Shown here: piece after piece, positions 20,507 through 30,729 of the stretch
Layout of the letters: the number at the start of each line of letters is the position of its first letter
Position numbering within the stretch: the first letter of the stretch is position 1
DNA from: Bacillota bacterium
GTDB lineage: Bacteria > Bacillota_I > Bacilli_A > RF39 > UBA660
Reading direction: 5' to 3'
NCBI GenBank assembly: GCA_015059155.1
Contig: SVAX01000007.1
Location: 1,298-55,290 of the forward strand
Length of the DNA: 53,993 bases
Made by a program: the position numbers and the translations under genes
Notes under the pieces: generated by a model
The model's database searches: none
Seen by the model: the letters and a program-made list of their open reading frames with translations, nothing else
What the model was told of the DNA's origin: nothing

Positions 20507-21418
20507 ATGTCTTTTACTAGTATAGTAAAAAACGAACTTAGTAAATTAGAACTTGAAAAAATAGAAGGTATAACAGAGCTTTCTGCTATATTAAAGAATA
20601 ATGCTATAATAGATAATAATTGTATTAAAGTAACAACAGAAAATTCTAGTGTAGCTAGACATATTTTTAATATAATAAAAGATGTATATAAAATAAGCCC
20701 AAAAATAACAGTACGAAAGGGATATAATTATAATAAAAATTACATGTACATATTAGAAATAAAAGATAAAAAAGATTTGATAATTAAGGATTTGAGTTTA
20801 GATACAGATATACCTAATGATTATATATTGGATGATGACAATTTAACAAGAATATATCTTAGAGGTGTATTTATAGCTTGTGGTAGTGTTAATGATCCTA
20901 AAAAATCCAGATATCATTTAGAATTTATGGTAGATACTAAAGAATATGCTGAATTTATAAAAGATAAGTTGAATTTATATTACTTGAATAGTAAAGTTAT
21001 AAAAAGAGATAATAGATTTATGATATATATAAAAGAGGCTGAAAAAATAGGCGATTTTCTTAGAATGATAAATGCAATAAGTGCTCTTTTGTATTTTGAA
21101 GATATAAGAATTTATAGAGATCATAAAAATATGACTAATAGACTTAATAACTGTGAGCAAGCTAATGTAGATAAAATTATTGAAACCGCTAATAATCAAG
21201 TAAAAGATATAGAATTAATAGAAAGTATAGGTGGAATAGATTTACTTGATGAAAAAGTTAAAATTGCAGCTATATATAGGATGAAGTATAAAGAAGCATC
21301 ACTTGTAGAGCTCAGTGAAATAATAAGTTTAGAAACAGGGGTGCCTATTACTAAATCAGGTTTGCACCATCGTTTCACTAAAATAAAAGAATTAGCTAAT
21401 AGAATTAGAAATAAATAA
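20507..21418 (+). CDS. whiA: Sporulation-regulator WhiA-like DNA-binding protein
   Basis: MSFTSIVKNELSKLE, YLRGVFIACGSVNDPKKSRYHLE, NRLNNCEQANVDKII, and KSGLHHRFTKIKELA. Confidence 0.93.
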   Translation: MSFTSIVKNELSKLELEKIEGITELSAILKNNAIIDNNCIKVTTENSSVARHIFNIIKDVYKISPKITVRKGYNYNKNYMYILEIKDKKDLIIKDLSLDTDIPNDYILDDDNLTRIYLRGVFIACGSVNDPKKSRYHLEFMVDTKEYAEFIKDKLNLYYLNSKVIKRDNRFMIYIKEAEKIGDFLRMINAISALLYFEDIRIYRDHKNMTNRLNNCEQANVDKIIETANNQVKDIELIESIGGIDLLDEKVKIAAIYRMKYKEASLVELSEIISLETGVPITKSGLHHRFTKIKELANRIRNK

Positions 21419-21432
21419 AATGTAAATTATTT

Positions 21433-21461
21433 TTAAAGGGTTCTTGTAATCCTTTTTTTTA
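21433..21461 (+). terminator. Intrinsic terminator
   Basis: AAAGGG / TCCTTT with T-run. Confidence 0.5.
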
Positions 21462-21497
21462 TCTATTTTTTGTTGTATAATAAAAATAGGTGATAAT

Positions 21498-22463
21498 ATG
21501 GAACACTTATTTCAAAAATTAAATAACATAATAAATGAGTATGATAACTTTATAGTAGTAGGACATAAAGATCCTGATTTAGATTCACTTGGATCAAGTT
21601 TAGGTTTGTATGAAATAATAGAATCTTTTGGTAAAAAAGCATATTTATTTTTAAATGATAAGAATTTAGAAAGTTATAACAGTAATATAAATCAGTCTTT
21701 TCAAAAGATGGAAAAAGATGTAGTATGTGTTAATGATAAAAGTTATAAGAAAATAGTGGGAAAAACTTTATTAATAGTAACTGATACTCATATACCTGAA
21801 AGGCTTGAATATCCTGAATTAGTTAATTTGTTTGATACAGTAGTCTTAGATCATCATATTAAAAGTAAAAAATATATAAAGGATACTAAATTTTTATATA
21901 TAGATACTAATCTTTCTAGTATGAGTGAACTTATTACTTACTATGCTGAATATGTAAATATAGATTTAGATAATGTTATTGCTACAATACTTTTAGCAGG
22001 AATAGAGATAGATACTAATGGATTTAATTTAAAAACAACTAGCAGGACTTATGAAGCAGCTTCTACACTTATGGAAATGGGAGCTGATTCAATACTTAAA
22101 CAAGAACTTTTAAAAGAGTCAAAAGATGAATATATTAAAAGAGCCAACTTTATAAGAAATAGTTTTATGGTTACTGATAGTATAGCTATGTGTATTACAA
22201 ATGGTATTAGTACAAGTTTGGAACTTGCTGAAGTTGCTGAAGAATTACTTACTTTTGAGGATGTTAAAGCTTCATTTGTAATAGGAAAGTTAGAAGAAAA
22301 CTTAGTAGGTGTAAGTGCTAGATCACTAGGAGAAATTGATGTAAGCGAAACTATGAAAGCTATGGGTGGCGGAGGACATAGTTCTAATGCGGCAACACAG
22401 ATTAAAGATAAAACCTTAAAAGAAGTAAAACAAGAAATAGTTGATTTGATTACAAAAATTTAA
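21498..22463 (+). CDS. Stand-alone DHH-DHHA1 phosphoesterase at a gdpP-type locus
   Basis: VVGHKDPDLDSLGSSLGL, VTDTHIPERLEYP, VVLDHHIKS, and MGGGGHSSNAATQI; 321 aa with no TM, PAS or GGDEF region upstream. Confidence 0.85.
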   Translation: MEHLFQKLNNIINEYDNFIVVGHKDPDLDSLGSSLGLYEIIESFGKKAYLFLNDKNLESYNSNINQSFQKMEKDVVCVNDKSYKKIVGKTLLIVTDTHIPERLEYPELVNLFDTVVLDHHIKSKKYIKDTKFLYIDTNLSSMSELITYYAEYVNIDLDNVIATILLAGIEIDTNGFNLKTTSRTYEAASTLMEMGADSILKQELLKESKDEYIKRANFIRNSFMVTDSIAMCITNGISTSLELAEVAEELLTFEDVKASFVIGKLEENLVGVSARSLGEIDVSETMKAMGGGGHSSNAATQIKDKTLKEVKQEIVDLITKI

Positions 22464-22493
22464 GAAAACTTGCTATAAATAAATATTTGTTTT

Positions 22494-22520
22494 AAAAAGT
22501 AATTATTACTTTTTTTATTT
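22494..22520 (+). terminator. Intrinsic terminator
   Basis: AAAAAGTAAT-T-ATTACTTTTT followed by T-run. Confidence 0.65.
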
Positions 22521-22564
22521 TATTTTTTATAGTATAATATTAATAGACTTTAAGGAGGGTTTGT

Positions 22565-23002
22565 ATGAAGATAATTTTATTAAAAGATGTGAAAAAGCAA
22601 GGTAAAAAAGGAGATATTCTAAACGTTAAAGATGGATATGGAACTTTTTTAATAAATAAAGGTGATGCAGTATTAGCTACTACTAATAGTGTTGATAGAT
22701 TAGATAGAGAAAATAAAGAAAAAGAAAAACGAGAATTACAAAATATAAAAAAATGTGAAGAATTAAAGACTAAAATAGAAAAATTAACTATTAGTTTTAA
22801 AGTTAAGACAGGAACTAGTGATAGAGTATTTGGAAGTATTAGTCCAAAGCAAATAGGAGAAGAATTAAAAAGTAAGGGTTATGAAATAGATAAAAAACAA
22901 ATAAAAATAGATGGGACAATTAGTTCTTTAGGATTTCATAATGTAGATATAGAATTGCATAAAAAGGTGGTTGCCAAACTAAAAATAGAATTAAAAAAGT
23001 AG
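22565..23002 (+). CDS. rplI: 50S ribosomal protein L9
   Basis: MKIILLKDVKKQGKKGDILNVKDGYGTFLI. Confidence 0.97.
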   Translation: MKIILLKDVKKQGKKGDILNVKDGYGTFLINKGDAVLATTNSVDRLDRENKEKEKRELQNIKKCEELKTKIEKLTISFKVKTGTSDRVFGSISPKQIGEELKSKGYEIDKKQIKIDGTISSLGFHNVDIELHKKVVAKLKIELKK

Positions 23003-23009
23003 GTGAAGT

Positions 23010-24338
23010 ATGAATAGAGAAATACCTCATAATATAGATGCTGAACAATCTGTGTTAGGGTCAATGTTTTTGACTAAAAAAGCATTACAAAAGGCTTTAG
23101 AGTTATTAAATGGTAGTGAATTTTATTTAGATAGTCATGCTAAGATTTTTGAATGTATTAAAAGTTTGGATGCAAGAGGAAGTGTAGTAGATTTAACTAC
23201 TGTTGCTGATGAATTAAATAACAGAAATTGGTTAAAGACTATTGGAGATATAGAATATTTAACAGAAATAATTGAAAGCGTACCAAGTGCAGCTAATATT
23301 GATGAATATATTAAAATAGTAGAAGATAAATCTATACTTAGAAGACTTATCGATGAAGCTACTGCAATTATAACAAATAGTTATAATACAACAAATAATA
23401 TAAGTGAAGTAATTGAAGAAGCAGAAAAGAAAATATTTGATGTATCAAAAAGTCTTAGAAGTACTGAGTTTAAAGCTATTCAAGATGTTTTATATAAAAC
23501 TCAAGCAGATTTGGAAAAACTTGCAGCAAACAAAGGTGACATTACTGGTATACCAACTGGATATTATGAGCTTGATAAATTAACTAGTGGATTTCATCCG
23601 CACGAATTAATAATTATAGCTGCTCGTCCAGGTATGGGTAAAACTGCAATTGCACTTAACTTTGTTACCAATATAGCAATTAATAGTAAAAAAACAGTTG
23701 CTTTATTTAATATGGAAATGGGTGCTGAACAACTTGCTACTCGTATGCTAGCTAGTGTTGGACAAATAGAAGGTTCAAAACTAAAAACCGGTAACTTGGA
23801 GCACTCGGATTGGAAAAGGGTTAATGAAGCTATAAGTAGGCTATCTAACACCAATATTTTTATCGATGATACAGCAGGACAAACAGTAGGTGAGATAAGA
23901 AGTAAATGTCGTAAACTTGCAACTAGTCCTAGTGGACTTGATATAGTAGTAATCGACTACTTAACTCTTATTCAAGGCAGTAGTAAAAATGGAGCAAATA
24001 GACAACAAGAGGTTGCAGATATATCGCGTGCGCTTAAAACTATGGCCATGGAATTAAATGTTCCAGTAATAGCTTTATCACAACTTTCTCGTGGTATTGA
24101 ACAACGTGTTGATAAAAAACCAATGCTTAGTGACTTAAGAGAGTCCGGAGCAATCGAGCAAGATGCTGATATAGTAGCATTTTTACACTGTTCTGATGAA
24201 GAAAGAGAAAAGCAAAATAGTTTAATGGAATTTGTTATAAGGAAACATCGTAATGGTCCTTTAGCAGATGTTCCACTAATTTTTCAGAGGGGTACTAGTA
24301 CGTTTGTAAACGTTGCTAATGTAAAAGAAGAAAATTAG
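23010..24338 (+). CDS. dnaB: Replicative DNA helicase
   Basis: NIDAEQSVLGSMFL, LIIIAARPGMGKTAIALNF, EMGAEQLATRML, IDYLTLIQG, and LRESGAIEQDADIVAFLHR-like ending. Confidence 0.97.
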   Translation: MNREIPHNIDAEQSVLGSMFLTKKALQKALELLNGSEFYLDSHAKIFECIKSLDARGSVVDLTTVADELNNRNWLKTIGDIEYLTEIIESVPSAANIDEYIKIVEDKSILRRLIDEATAIITNSYNTTNNISEVIEEAEKKIFDVSKSLRSTEFKAIQDVLYKTQADLEKLAANKGDITGIPTGYYELDKLTSGFHPHELIIIAARPGMGKTAIALNFVTNIAINSKKTVALFNMEMGAEQLATRMLASVGQIEGSKLKTGNLEHSDWKRVNEAISRLSNTNIFIDDTAGQTVGEIRSKCRKLATSPSGLDIVVIDYLTLIQGSSKNGANRQQEVADISRALKTMAMELNVPVIALSQLSRGIEQRVDKKPMLSDLRESGAIEQDADIVAFLHCSDEEREKQNSLMEFVIRKHRNGPLADVPLIFQRGTSTFVNVANVKEEN

Positions 24339-24345
24339 GTGATTT

Positions 24346-26052
24346 ATGAAAAAAATAAGTACATACTTTTTTATAGTATTGTTATCTGTTATAGTTTTTT
24401 TGCTAGGTTTTGATTATAATACTATTAAAAAGCCAAATACATATTATCAAGTATATTTAGATAATGAATTAATAGGGTTAATAAAATCGAAAGAAGAGTT
24501 AGAAACTTATATAAAAGAACAGTCAAATACGATTAAAACTAATATAAAAGAGTATAAATTAAAATTAGAAGCTATAGATATTTTTGAACAATATAAATCA
24601 AAAATAGCTACAGAGAATTATACGTTATTGGATAAAGTTAATTATTTGATAACTAATAAAAATACGTATAATTTAACTGATTTGGATGTAGAAAATTTAA
24701 ACTTTTATAGGCAAGAAAAATTGTATAATTATTCTAGTTTAGATATAGAAGAAATGAGATTATATGTGCATCAGAATAGTATATATGAATATGTTGATGA
24801 TGTATATACTCCAGAAGGAACAGAAATAAAAAAAGTTTATACATATAACGAAAATATAGTTTCTGTAGAAGATATTTATAAAACAATAATGTCTAAAAAA
24901 TCAAGCACAGTATCAGGTTATAAATTTACTATTAAAAGTACTACTGAAGGTTTAAGTGATATAGAAGTATATACAATAGATACACAAATATTTTCGAATG
25001 CTATAGAAGATTTAATAACTATATTTGTAGATTCTGCAGATTATCAGGCTTATAAAAATGATACTCAACAAGAAATAGATACTGTAGGATCAATAATAAA
25101 AAATATATATGTTGAACAAGAAATAACTTATAAAGCAATTAATATTCCAGTAGAAGAAAAAATATACACAAATTCAAAAGATTTATCTGCATATCTTCTA
25201 TATGGAGATAATTTTTCAGAAAAAAAAGTGAAAGTAAAAGCTGGAGATTCAATAGAATCAATTGCTTTAGAAAATCAAATAAGTGAACAAGAGTTCTTGA
25301 TATTTAATACTCAATATACAAGTAGAGATAATTTACTTGTTGCAGGTACTGATGTAATCATTTCTACAGTAGATCCTAAAATTCAAATAGTAGTAGAGAC
25401 TTATGAAGTGGTGGATAAAGAAACTGATTTTCAAATAGTTGAACAATATGATGAAACTCTTACACAAGGAAATGTAGTTGTTACACAAGAAGGTGAAAAC
25501 GGCTTAGAAAGAGTTTCTCAAAATGTAAAAAGTATCAATGGAGAAATAAAATATGTAGATCCTGCTGGGAAGGAAACTTTAAAAACTTCTGTTCCGAAAA
25601 TTATCAATATAGGAACAAAATACATACCTAATGTTGGTAGTACAACATCTTGGGGGTGGCCAACAGAGAGTGGATATACTTTCTCATCATACTATGGATA
25701 TAGATTACAAGTGTTTGGAGAAGGAAATTTCCACAGCGGTGTTGACATTGCAGGTACAGGATATGGTTCTAAAGTATATGCTGCAAATAATGGAACTGTA
25801 GAAGTCATCAAAGATTTAGGTAGTCATTCTTATGGTAAACATATAATTATAAATCATAACAACGGATATTACACTGTTTATGCTCACCTATCTGGATTTT
25901 CAAAAGAAATTTCTGTTGGCAGTACGGTATCACGTGGTCAACCAATTGGTTATATAGGTTCATCTGGATGGGCAACTGGACCACATCTTCATTTTGAGAT
26001 AAGAACATGCTCTAGTTATTCATGTACTACTAATCCATTAAAATATTATTAA
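24346..26052 (+). CDS. Membrane-anchored M23 peptidase with LysM-like and G5-like domains
   Basis: N-terminal TM; VKAGDSIESIALENQISEQEF (LysM-like); the TYEVVDKETDFQIVEQYDETLTQG...GTKY segment (G5-like); FHSGVDIAG...GPHLHFEIR (M23). Confidence 0.9.
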   Translation: MKKISTYFFIVLLSVIVFLLGFDYNTIKKPNTYYQVYLDNELIGLIKSKEELETYIKEQSNTIKTNIKEYKLKLEAIDIFEQYKSKIATENYTLLDKVNYLITNKNTYNLTDLDVENLNFYRQEKLYNYSSLDIEEMRLYVHQNSIYEYVDDVYTPEGTEIKKVYTYNENIVSVEDIYKTIMSKKSSTVSGYKFTIKSTTEGLSDIEVYTIDTQIFSNAIEDLITIFVDSADYQAYKNDTQQEIDTVGSIIKNIYVEQEITYKAINIPVEEKIYTNSKDLSAYLLYGDNFSEKKVKVKAGDSIESIALENQISEQEFLIFNTQYTSRDNLLVAGTDVIISTVDPKIQIVVETYEVVDKETDFQIVEQYDETLTQGNVVVTQEGENGLERVSQNVKSINGEIKYVDPAGKETLKTSVPKIINIGTKYIPNVGSTTSWGWPTESGYTFSSYYGYRLQVFGEGNFHSGVDIAGTGYGSKVYAANNGTVEVIKDLGSHSYGKHIIINHNNGYYTVYAHLSGFSKEISVGSTVSRGQPIGYIGSSGWATGPHLHFEIRTCSSYSCTTNPLKYY

Positions 26053-26813
26053 TGAAGGTAAGTGTTTTATCAAGTGGAAGTAAAGGTAACTGTACCTATA
26101 TCGAAACAAATAATCATAAGATATTGATAGATATAGGTACAAGTTCTTTATATGTTGAAAAAAGTTTAAAATCGATTGGAATAAATCCAGAAGATATAGA
26201 TATGATTTTAATAACTCATGCTCATATAGACCATGTTAATGGTTTAAGAGTTTTTTCAAAAAAGTATAATCCACTAGTGTATATATCAGATAAAATATTA
26301 AAAGAATCTAATTTAAAAATAGAAAATGTTAGTAGTGAAGAAGAAATATTGGTAAAAAACGATGTTAGTATAAGATCTATAAGACTATCTCATGATGTTA
26401 CAGATATAAAGGGTTATGTAATAGAAGAAGAAAATAGTTCGATGGTTTATATAACTGATACAGGATATATAAATGAAAATAATTTTGAATATATAAAAAA
26501 TAAAAATTTGTATGTATTTGAAAGTAATCATGATGTTGAAAAACTTATGAATAACCCTAAATATCCACATCATACTAAGATAAGAATATTAAGTGATAAA
26601 GGGCACTTATCTAACAAGGATTCTGCCTATTACTTAAGCAAATTAATAGGTAATGATACCCATCATATAATACTTGCTCACTTAAGTGAACAAAATAATA
26701 CAGAGGAACTAGCTCTTTCAACTTTAAAGGAGACTTTAGAAAGAAAGAATATTAATTTTAAAAATATCAAAGTAGCTAGGCAAAATGAAATGACGGAGTT
26801 AATGGAAGTATGA
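26052..26813 (+). CDS. walJ: Metallo-beta-lactamase fold hydrolase (YycJ/WalJ family)
   Basis: VLSSGSKGNCTYIET, ITHAHIDHVNGLRVF, SDKGHLSNKDSA, and LAHLSEQNNT. Confidence 0.9.
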   Translation: MKVSVLSSGSKGNCTYIETNNHKILIDIGTSSLYVEKSLKSIGINPEDIDMILITHAHIDHVNGLRVFSKKYNPLVYISDKILKESNLKIENVSSEEEILVKNDVSIRSIRLSHDVTDIKGYVIEEENSSMVYITDTGYINENNFEYIKNKNLYVFESNHDVEKLMNNPKYPHHTKIRILSDKGHLSNKDSAYYLSKLIGNDTHHIILAHLSEQNNTEELALSTLKETLERKNINFKNIKVARQNEMTELMEV

Positions 26814-27265
26814 TTAAAATAATTTGTGTAGGAAAAATAAAAGAAAAATATTTAAGGGATGCTATAGAAGAATATAAAAAAAGATTATCTAAATATACTA
26901 AGTTAGAAATAATAGAAGTAAGTGATATTGATAATCAAAGCATTGATATAGTACTTTTAAAAGAAAAAGAATTAATAGAAAAATATATAGATGTAAGAGA
27001 TTTTGTAATTACTTTAGAAATAGAAGGCAACATGTTAAGTAGTGAGGAATTAGCTAAAAAAATAGATAGTATATTTAATAATAATTCTAATATTACTTTT
27101 ATAATTGGTGGTTCTTACGGATTACATCAAGATATAAAAAATAGGAGTAATTACAAACTATCTTTTTCGAAGCTTACATTTCCACATCAATTATTTAGAG
27201 TTAATTTACTTGAACAAATATATAGAGCATTTAAAATAAATAATAATGAGGCATATCACAAGTGA
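26810..27265 (+). CDS. rlmH: 23S rRNA (pseudouridine1915-N3)-methyltransferase
   Basis: IKIICVGKIKEKYL, FIIGGSYGLHQDIKNRSNYKLSFSKLTFPHQLFRVNLLEQIYRA. Confidence 0.96.
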   Translation: MIKIICVGKIKEKYLRDAIEEYKKRLSKYTKLEIIEVSDIDNQSIDIVLLKEKELIEKYIDVRDFVITLEIEGNMLSSEELAKKIDSIFNNNSNITFIIGGSYGLHQDIKNRSNYKLSFSKLTFPHQLFRVNLLEQIYRAFKINNNEAYHK

Positions 27266-27276
27266 TATGCTTTTGT
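27251..27276 (+). terminator. Intrinsic terminator
   Basis: GCATATCAC-AA-GTGATATGC followed by TTTT; overlaps the rlmH stop. Confidence 0.8.
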
Positions 27277-27341
27277 GTTTATTTGGTGAAAAGTATTGAT
27301 ATAAAAATGATTTTATAATAAAATATATTTCAGGTGGTTTT

Positions 27342-28658
27342 ATGAACTATGTGTATAAGTTTATTGAAAGTTTAAGTATAAATAATCAAACTGTTGTAGC
27401 TGCTATTAGCGGTGGACCAGATTCGATGTTGCTTTTAGATATATTATTAGATTTAAAAGATAAAATGAATTTGAATATAGTTGTTGCTCACGTACATCAT
27501 AATCTTAGAATTGAGAGCGACTATGAGGCAGTAGAAGTAGAAAAATATTGTAATAAAAATAATTTAATTTTTGAGATGAAAAAAATAGAAAAATATCCAA
27601 ATGGTAAATTTAGTGAAGAAAGTGCTAGAAAAATTAGATATGAATTTTTTGATGAAGTTATTAAAAAATATAATTCTGACATTCTCTTTACAGCTCACCA
27701 TGGTGATGATTTAATTGAAACCGTATTAATGCGTTTAACACGAGGTTCTAGTTTAAAGGGATATGCTGGATTTGAAAGCATTTCAGAAGACAGAGGTTAT
27801 AAAATCGCAAGACCACTAGTTTATCTAACAAAACAAGAAATTGTAGAAATGTTAAATAAAAAAGATATTTGGTATGCTGAAGATACGTCAAATGAAAATG
27901 ATAAATATACTAGAAATAGATATAGAAAATATATCTTACCTGAATTAAAAAAGGAAAATAACAATGTGCATTATAAGTTTATTGAATATAACGAAAAACT
28001 ATTAATGGCTAATGAATATATAAAGAAAGAATCGGATAGAAATTACAAAGAAATTGTTTTTAATAATGAAATAGATGTAGCTAAGTTTAATAAATTAGAT
28101 AAAATTATAAAAATATATATTTTAGAGAAGTATTTAAAAAATATATATAAACATGACATAACACAAATAAATAATAGGCATATTAATATTATTATTGATT
28201 ATATGCTAGAAAATATAAATACTATGTTTGATTTACCATATAATAAAAAAGGAATAATAGAATATAATAAGTTTAAGGTTATAGAAATAAAAAAAAGCGA
28301 AAATTATGAATATACATTCATTGATTATATAAAACTACCAAATGGTAAAAGTATTGCAATAGATAACGACACAACATTAACCAATAATTGTGTAATTCAT
28401 CTAAACAGTAATAATATTAAATTACCTTTTCATGTTAGAAATTATAAACCTGGAGATAGAATGATTGTAAAGAATATGTTAGGTAGTAAAAAGATTAGTG
28501 ATATATTTATAGATAGTAAATTATCAAAGGAATTGAGAAATTCATATCCGATAGTAACTGATGACACTGGAGAGATAATTTGGATTCCTGGCATAAAAAA
28601 ATCTCATTTTGATATAAAAAAAGAGCAAAATTATGATATAATATTAAAGTACGATTAA
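27342..28658 (+). CDS. tilS: tRNA(Ile)-lysidine synthase
   Basis: AAISGGPDSMLLLDIL PP-loop, HVHHNLR, TAHHGDDLIETVLMRLTRGSSLKG, and EDTSNENDKYTRNRYR. Confidence 0.95.
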   Translation: MNYVYKFIESLSINNQTVVAAISGGPDSMLLLDILLDLKDKMNLNIVVAHVHHNLRIESDYEAVEVEKYCNKNNLIFEMKKIEKYPNGKFSEESARKIRYEFFDEVIKKYNSDILFTAHHGDDLIETVLMRLTRGSSLKGYAGFESISEDRGYKIARPLVYLTKQEIVEMLNKKDIWYAEDTSNENDKYTRNRYRKYILPELKKENNNVHYKFIEYNEKLLMANEYIKKESDRNYKEIVFNNEIDVAKFNKLDKIIKIYILEKYLKNIYKHDITQINNRHINIIIDYMLENINTMFDLPYNKKGIIEYNKFKVIEIKKSENYEYTFIDYIKLPNGKSIAIDNDTTLTNNCVIHLNSNNIKLPFHVRNYKPGDRMIVKNMLGSKKISDIFIDSKLSKELRNSYPIVTDDTGEIIWIPGIKKSHFDIKKEQNYDIILKYD

Positions 28659-28670
28659 AGGAGGAATAGA

Positions 28671-30662
28671 ATGGATAAAAGAGTTGTTAAAAGAAGTTTA
28701 TTTTCATACGTATTTTTATTTATAGTTATATTAGGGGTATTTTATTTTATAAATATTTTAAATACTAAAATTAATGATTTAACATACAGTGAGTTTTTAA
28801 CTGAATTAGAAAAGGGATCTGTTACAGAGTTAACAATCACACCTAATTCTAACGAGGGTATATATTCATTAACAGGTAAGTTAAAGGATTATAATGAAAA
28901 TGAGTCATTTAATGTTTCTGCTACTTTAAGTGAAGAAACAATAAAACAAATACATGAATTAAAAGAAGGAAATGAACTAGAAATAATTGTAGCTAGTGAT
29001 CCAGGATCAAGTTGGTTTATACTGTTTTTAGTTAATGTATTACCAATTGTATTATTATTAGGTATCGGATATTATTTCATATCTAAACAAATGGGTAGTG
29101 CGAATAAATCAATGGATTTTGGAAGAAGTAGAGCTAGACTTACTACTGATAAAGATAAAGTTAAATTTGATAAAGTTGCAGGTTTAACTGAAGAAAAAGA
29201 AGAAGTACAAGAACTTATTGATTTCTTAAAAGAACCTAAAAAATTTCAAAAAATGGGAGCTAGAATTCCTAAAGGAGTACTTTTAGTAGGTCCTCCAGGA
29301 ACTGGTAAAACTTTACTTGCTAAAGCAGTAGCAGGTGAAGCTAATGTACCATTCTATTTTATAAGTGGTTCTGATTTCGTTGAATTATTTGTAGGTGTAG
29401 GTGCTTCACGTGTTCGTGATATGTTTAAACAAGCAAAACAAAATGCGCCTTGTCTAATATTTATAGACGAAATTGATGCAGTTGGGCGTCAAAGAGGTAC
29501 TGGTCTTGGTGGAGGGCATGATGAAAGGGAACAAACTCTTAATCAATTGCTTACTGAGATGGATGGTTTTGGAGCTAATGAAGGAATTATTGTTATAGCT
29601 GCAACTAATAGACCTGATGTACTAGATCCTGCTTTACTTAGGCCTGGAAGATTTGATAGACAAATTACAGTTAATTTACCAGATGTAAAAGGAAGAGAAG
29701 AAATTTTAAAAGTACATGCTCATGGCAAAACATTTGCTAAAGGTGTTAAGTTAGAAAATATTGCTAAAAGAACAGTTGGATTTAGTGGTGCTGATTTAGA
29801 AAATTTATTAAATGAAGCTGCTTTACTTACTGTTAGAAGAAATAAAAATGCTATAACAATGTCAGAAATTGATGAAGCACACGATAGAGTATTAATGGGG
29901 CCTGCTAAGGTTACTAAGAAATATACAGAAAAAGAAAAGCGTTTAGTTGCCTACCATGAAGCTGGTCATGCTGTTGTTGGTATAAAATTAGAAGGTGCTA
30001 ATGAAGTACAAAAGATAACTATAATACCTCGTGGTCAAGCCGGTGGTTATAATCTAATGCTACCACGTGAGGAAACATTCCTTTCTACAAAAAATGAATT
30101 ACTAGAAACTATCAGCGGTTTACTTGGTGGTCGTGTTGCCGAAGAAATAGTATTTAAAGAAGTAACGACAGGAGCGCATAATGACTTTGAAAAAGCCACT
30201 AAAATAGCTCGTTCAATGGTAACAGAATATGGTATGAGTGATTTGGGACCTATTCAGTTTGAACACCAAGAATCTAGTGTATTCTTAGGTAGAGATTATA
30301 ATAAGAGTCGTAATTTTTCAAGTCAAGTTGCTTTTGAAATAGATCAAGCTCAAAGAAAAATAATAAATGAGTGTTATGAAAGAACTCAAAAGATTTTGAA
30401 AGATAATAGGGATTTGCTTGACTTAATAGCTAACACGCTTCTTGAACATGAGACAATTACAAAAGAACAAATTGATTATTTAGTTAAAAATGGTTGCATG
30501 CCTGATGAAGATGGTGAAATAGATCAAACAGATTATAAAGAAGCAACTCTATCAGATTTAACAGTAGAAGAATTAAAAGATTTAGCTAAAGAGAAAAATA
30601 TAAAAAATGTAAGTAAAATGAAAAAAGATGAATTAATAAAATTACTAGAAGATAATGAATAA
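28671..30662 (+). CDS. ftsH: ATP-dependent zinc metalloprotease FtsH with a C-terminal Rho-N/SAP-like tail
   Basis: Two TMs, [48 protein letters not shown]; tail [37 protein letters not shown]. Confidence 0.97.
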   Translation: MDKRVVKRSLFSYVFLFIVILGVFYFINILNTKINDLTYSEFLTELEKGSVTELTITPNSNEGIYSLTGKLKDYNENESFNVSATLSEETIKQIHELKEGNELEIIVASDPGSSWFILFLVNVLPIVLLLGIGYYFISKQMGSANKSMDFGRSRARLTTDKDKVKFDKVAGLTEEKEEVQELIDFLKEPKKFQKMGARIPKGVLLVGPPGTGKTLLAKAVAGEANVPFYFISGSDFVELFVGVGASRVRDMFKQAKQNAPCLIFIDEIDAVGRQRGTGLGGGHDEREQTLNQLLTEMDGFGANEGIIVIAATNRPDVLDPALLRPGRFDRQITVNLPDVKGREEILKVHAHGKTFAKGVKLENIAKRTVGFSGADLENLLNEAALLTVRRNKNAITMSEIDEAHDRVLMGPAKVTKKYTEKEKRLVAYHEAGHAVVGIKLEGANEVQKITIIPRGQAGGYNLMLPREETFLSTKNELLETISGLLGGRVAEEIVFKEVTTGAHNDFEKATKIARSMVTEYGMSDLGPIQFEHQESSVFLGRDYNKSRNFSSQVAFEIDQAQRKIINECYERTQKILKDNRDLLDLIANTLLEHETITKEQIDYLVKNGCMPDEDGEIDQTDYKEATLSDLTVEELKDLAKEKNIKNVSKMKKDELIKLLEDNE

Positions 30663-30675
30663 TTATCTTCTTTTG
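30647..30675 (+). terminator. Intrinsic terminator after ftsH
   Basis: AGAAGATAAT-N5-ATTATCTTCT followed by TTT. Confidence 0.7.
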
Positions 30676-30729
30676 TTGTAAAAAAATAATTAATGTGATA
30701 GAATGTTTATAGAATAAAGAGGTGTTGGT

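Noticed and set aside
17553-26573. - strand ORFs inside tatD, whiA, dnaB and the MBL gene (17553, 20975, 21196, 23594, 26385)
   Set aside because: Antisense to strongly conserved genes, short, hydrophobic or Ser-rich by composition.
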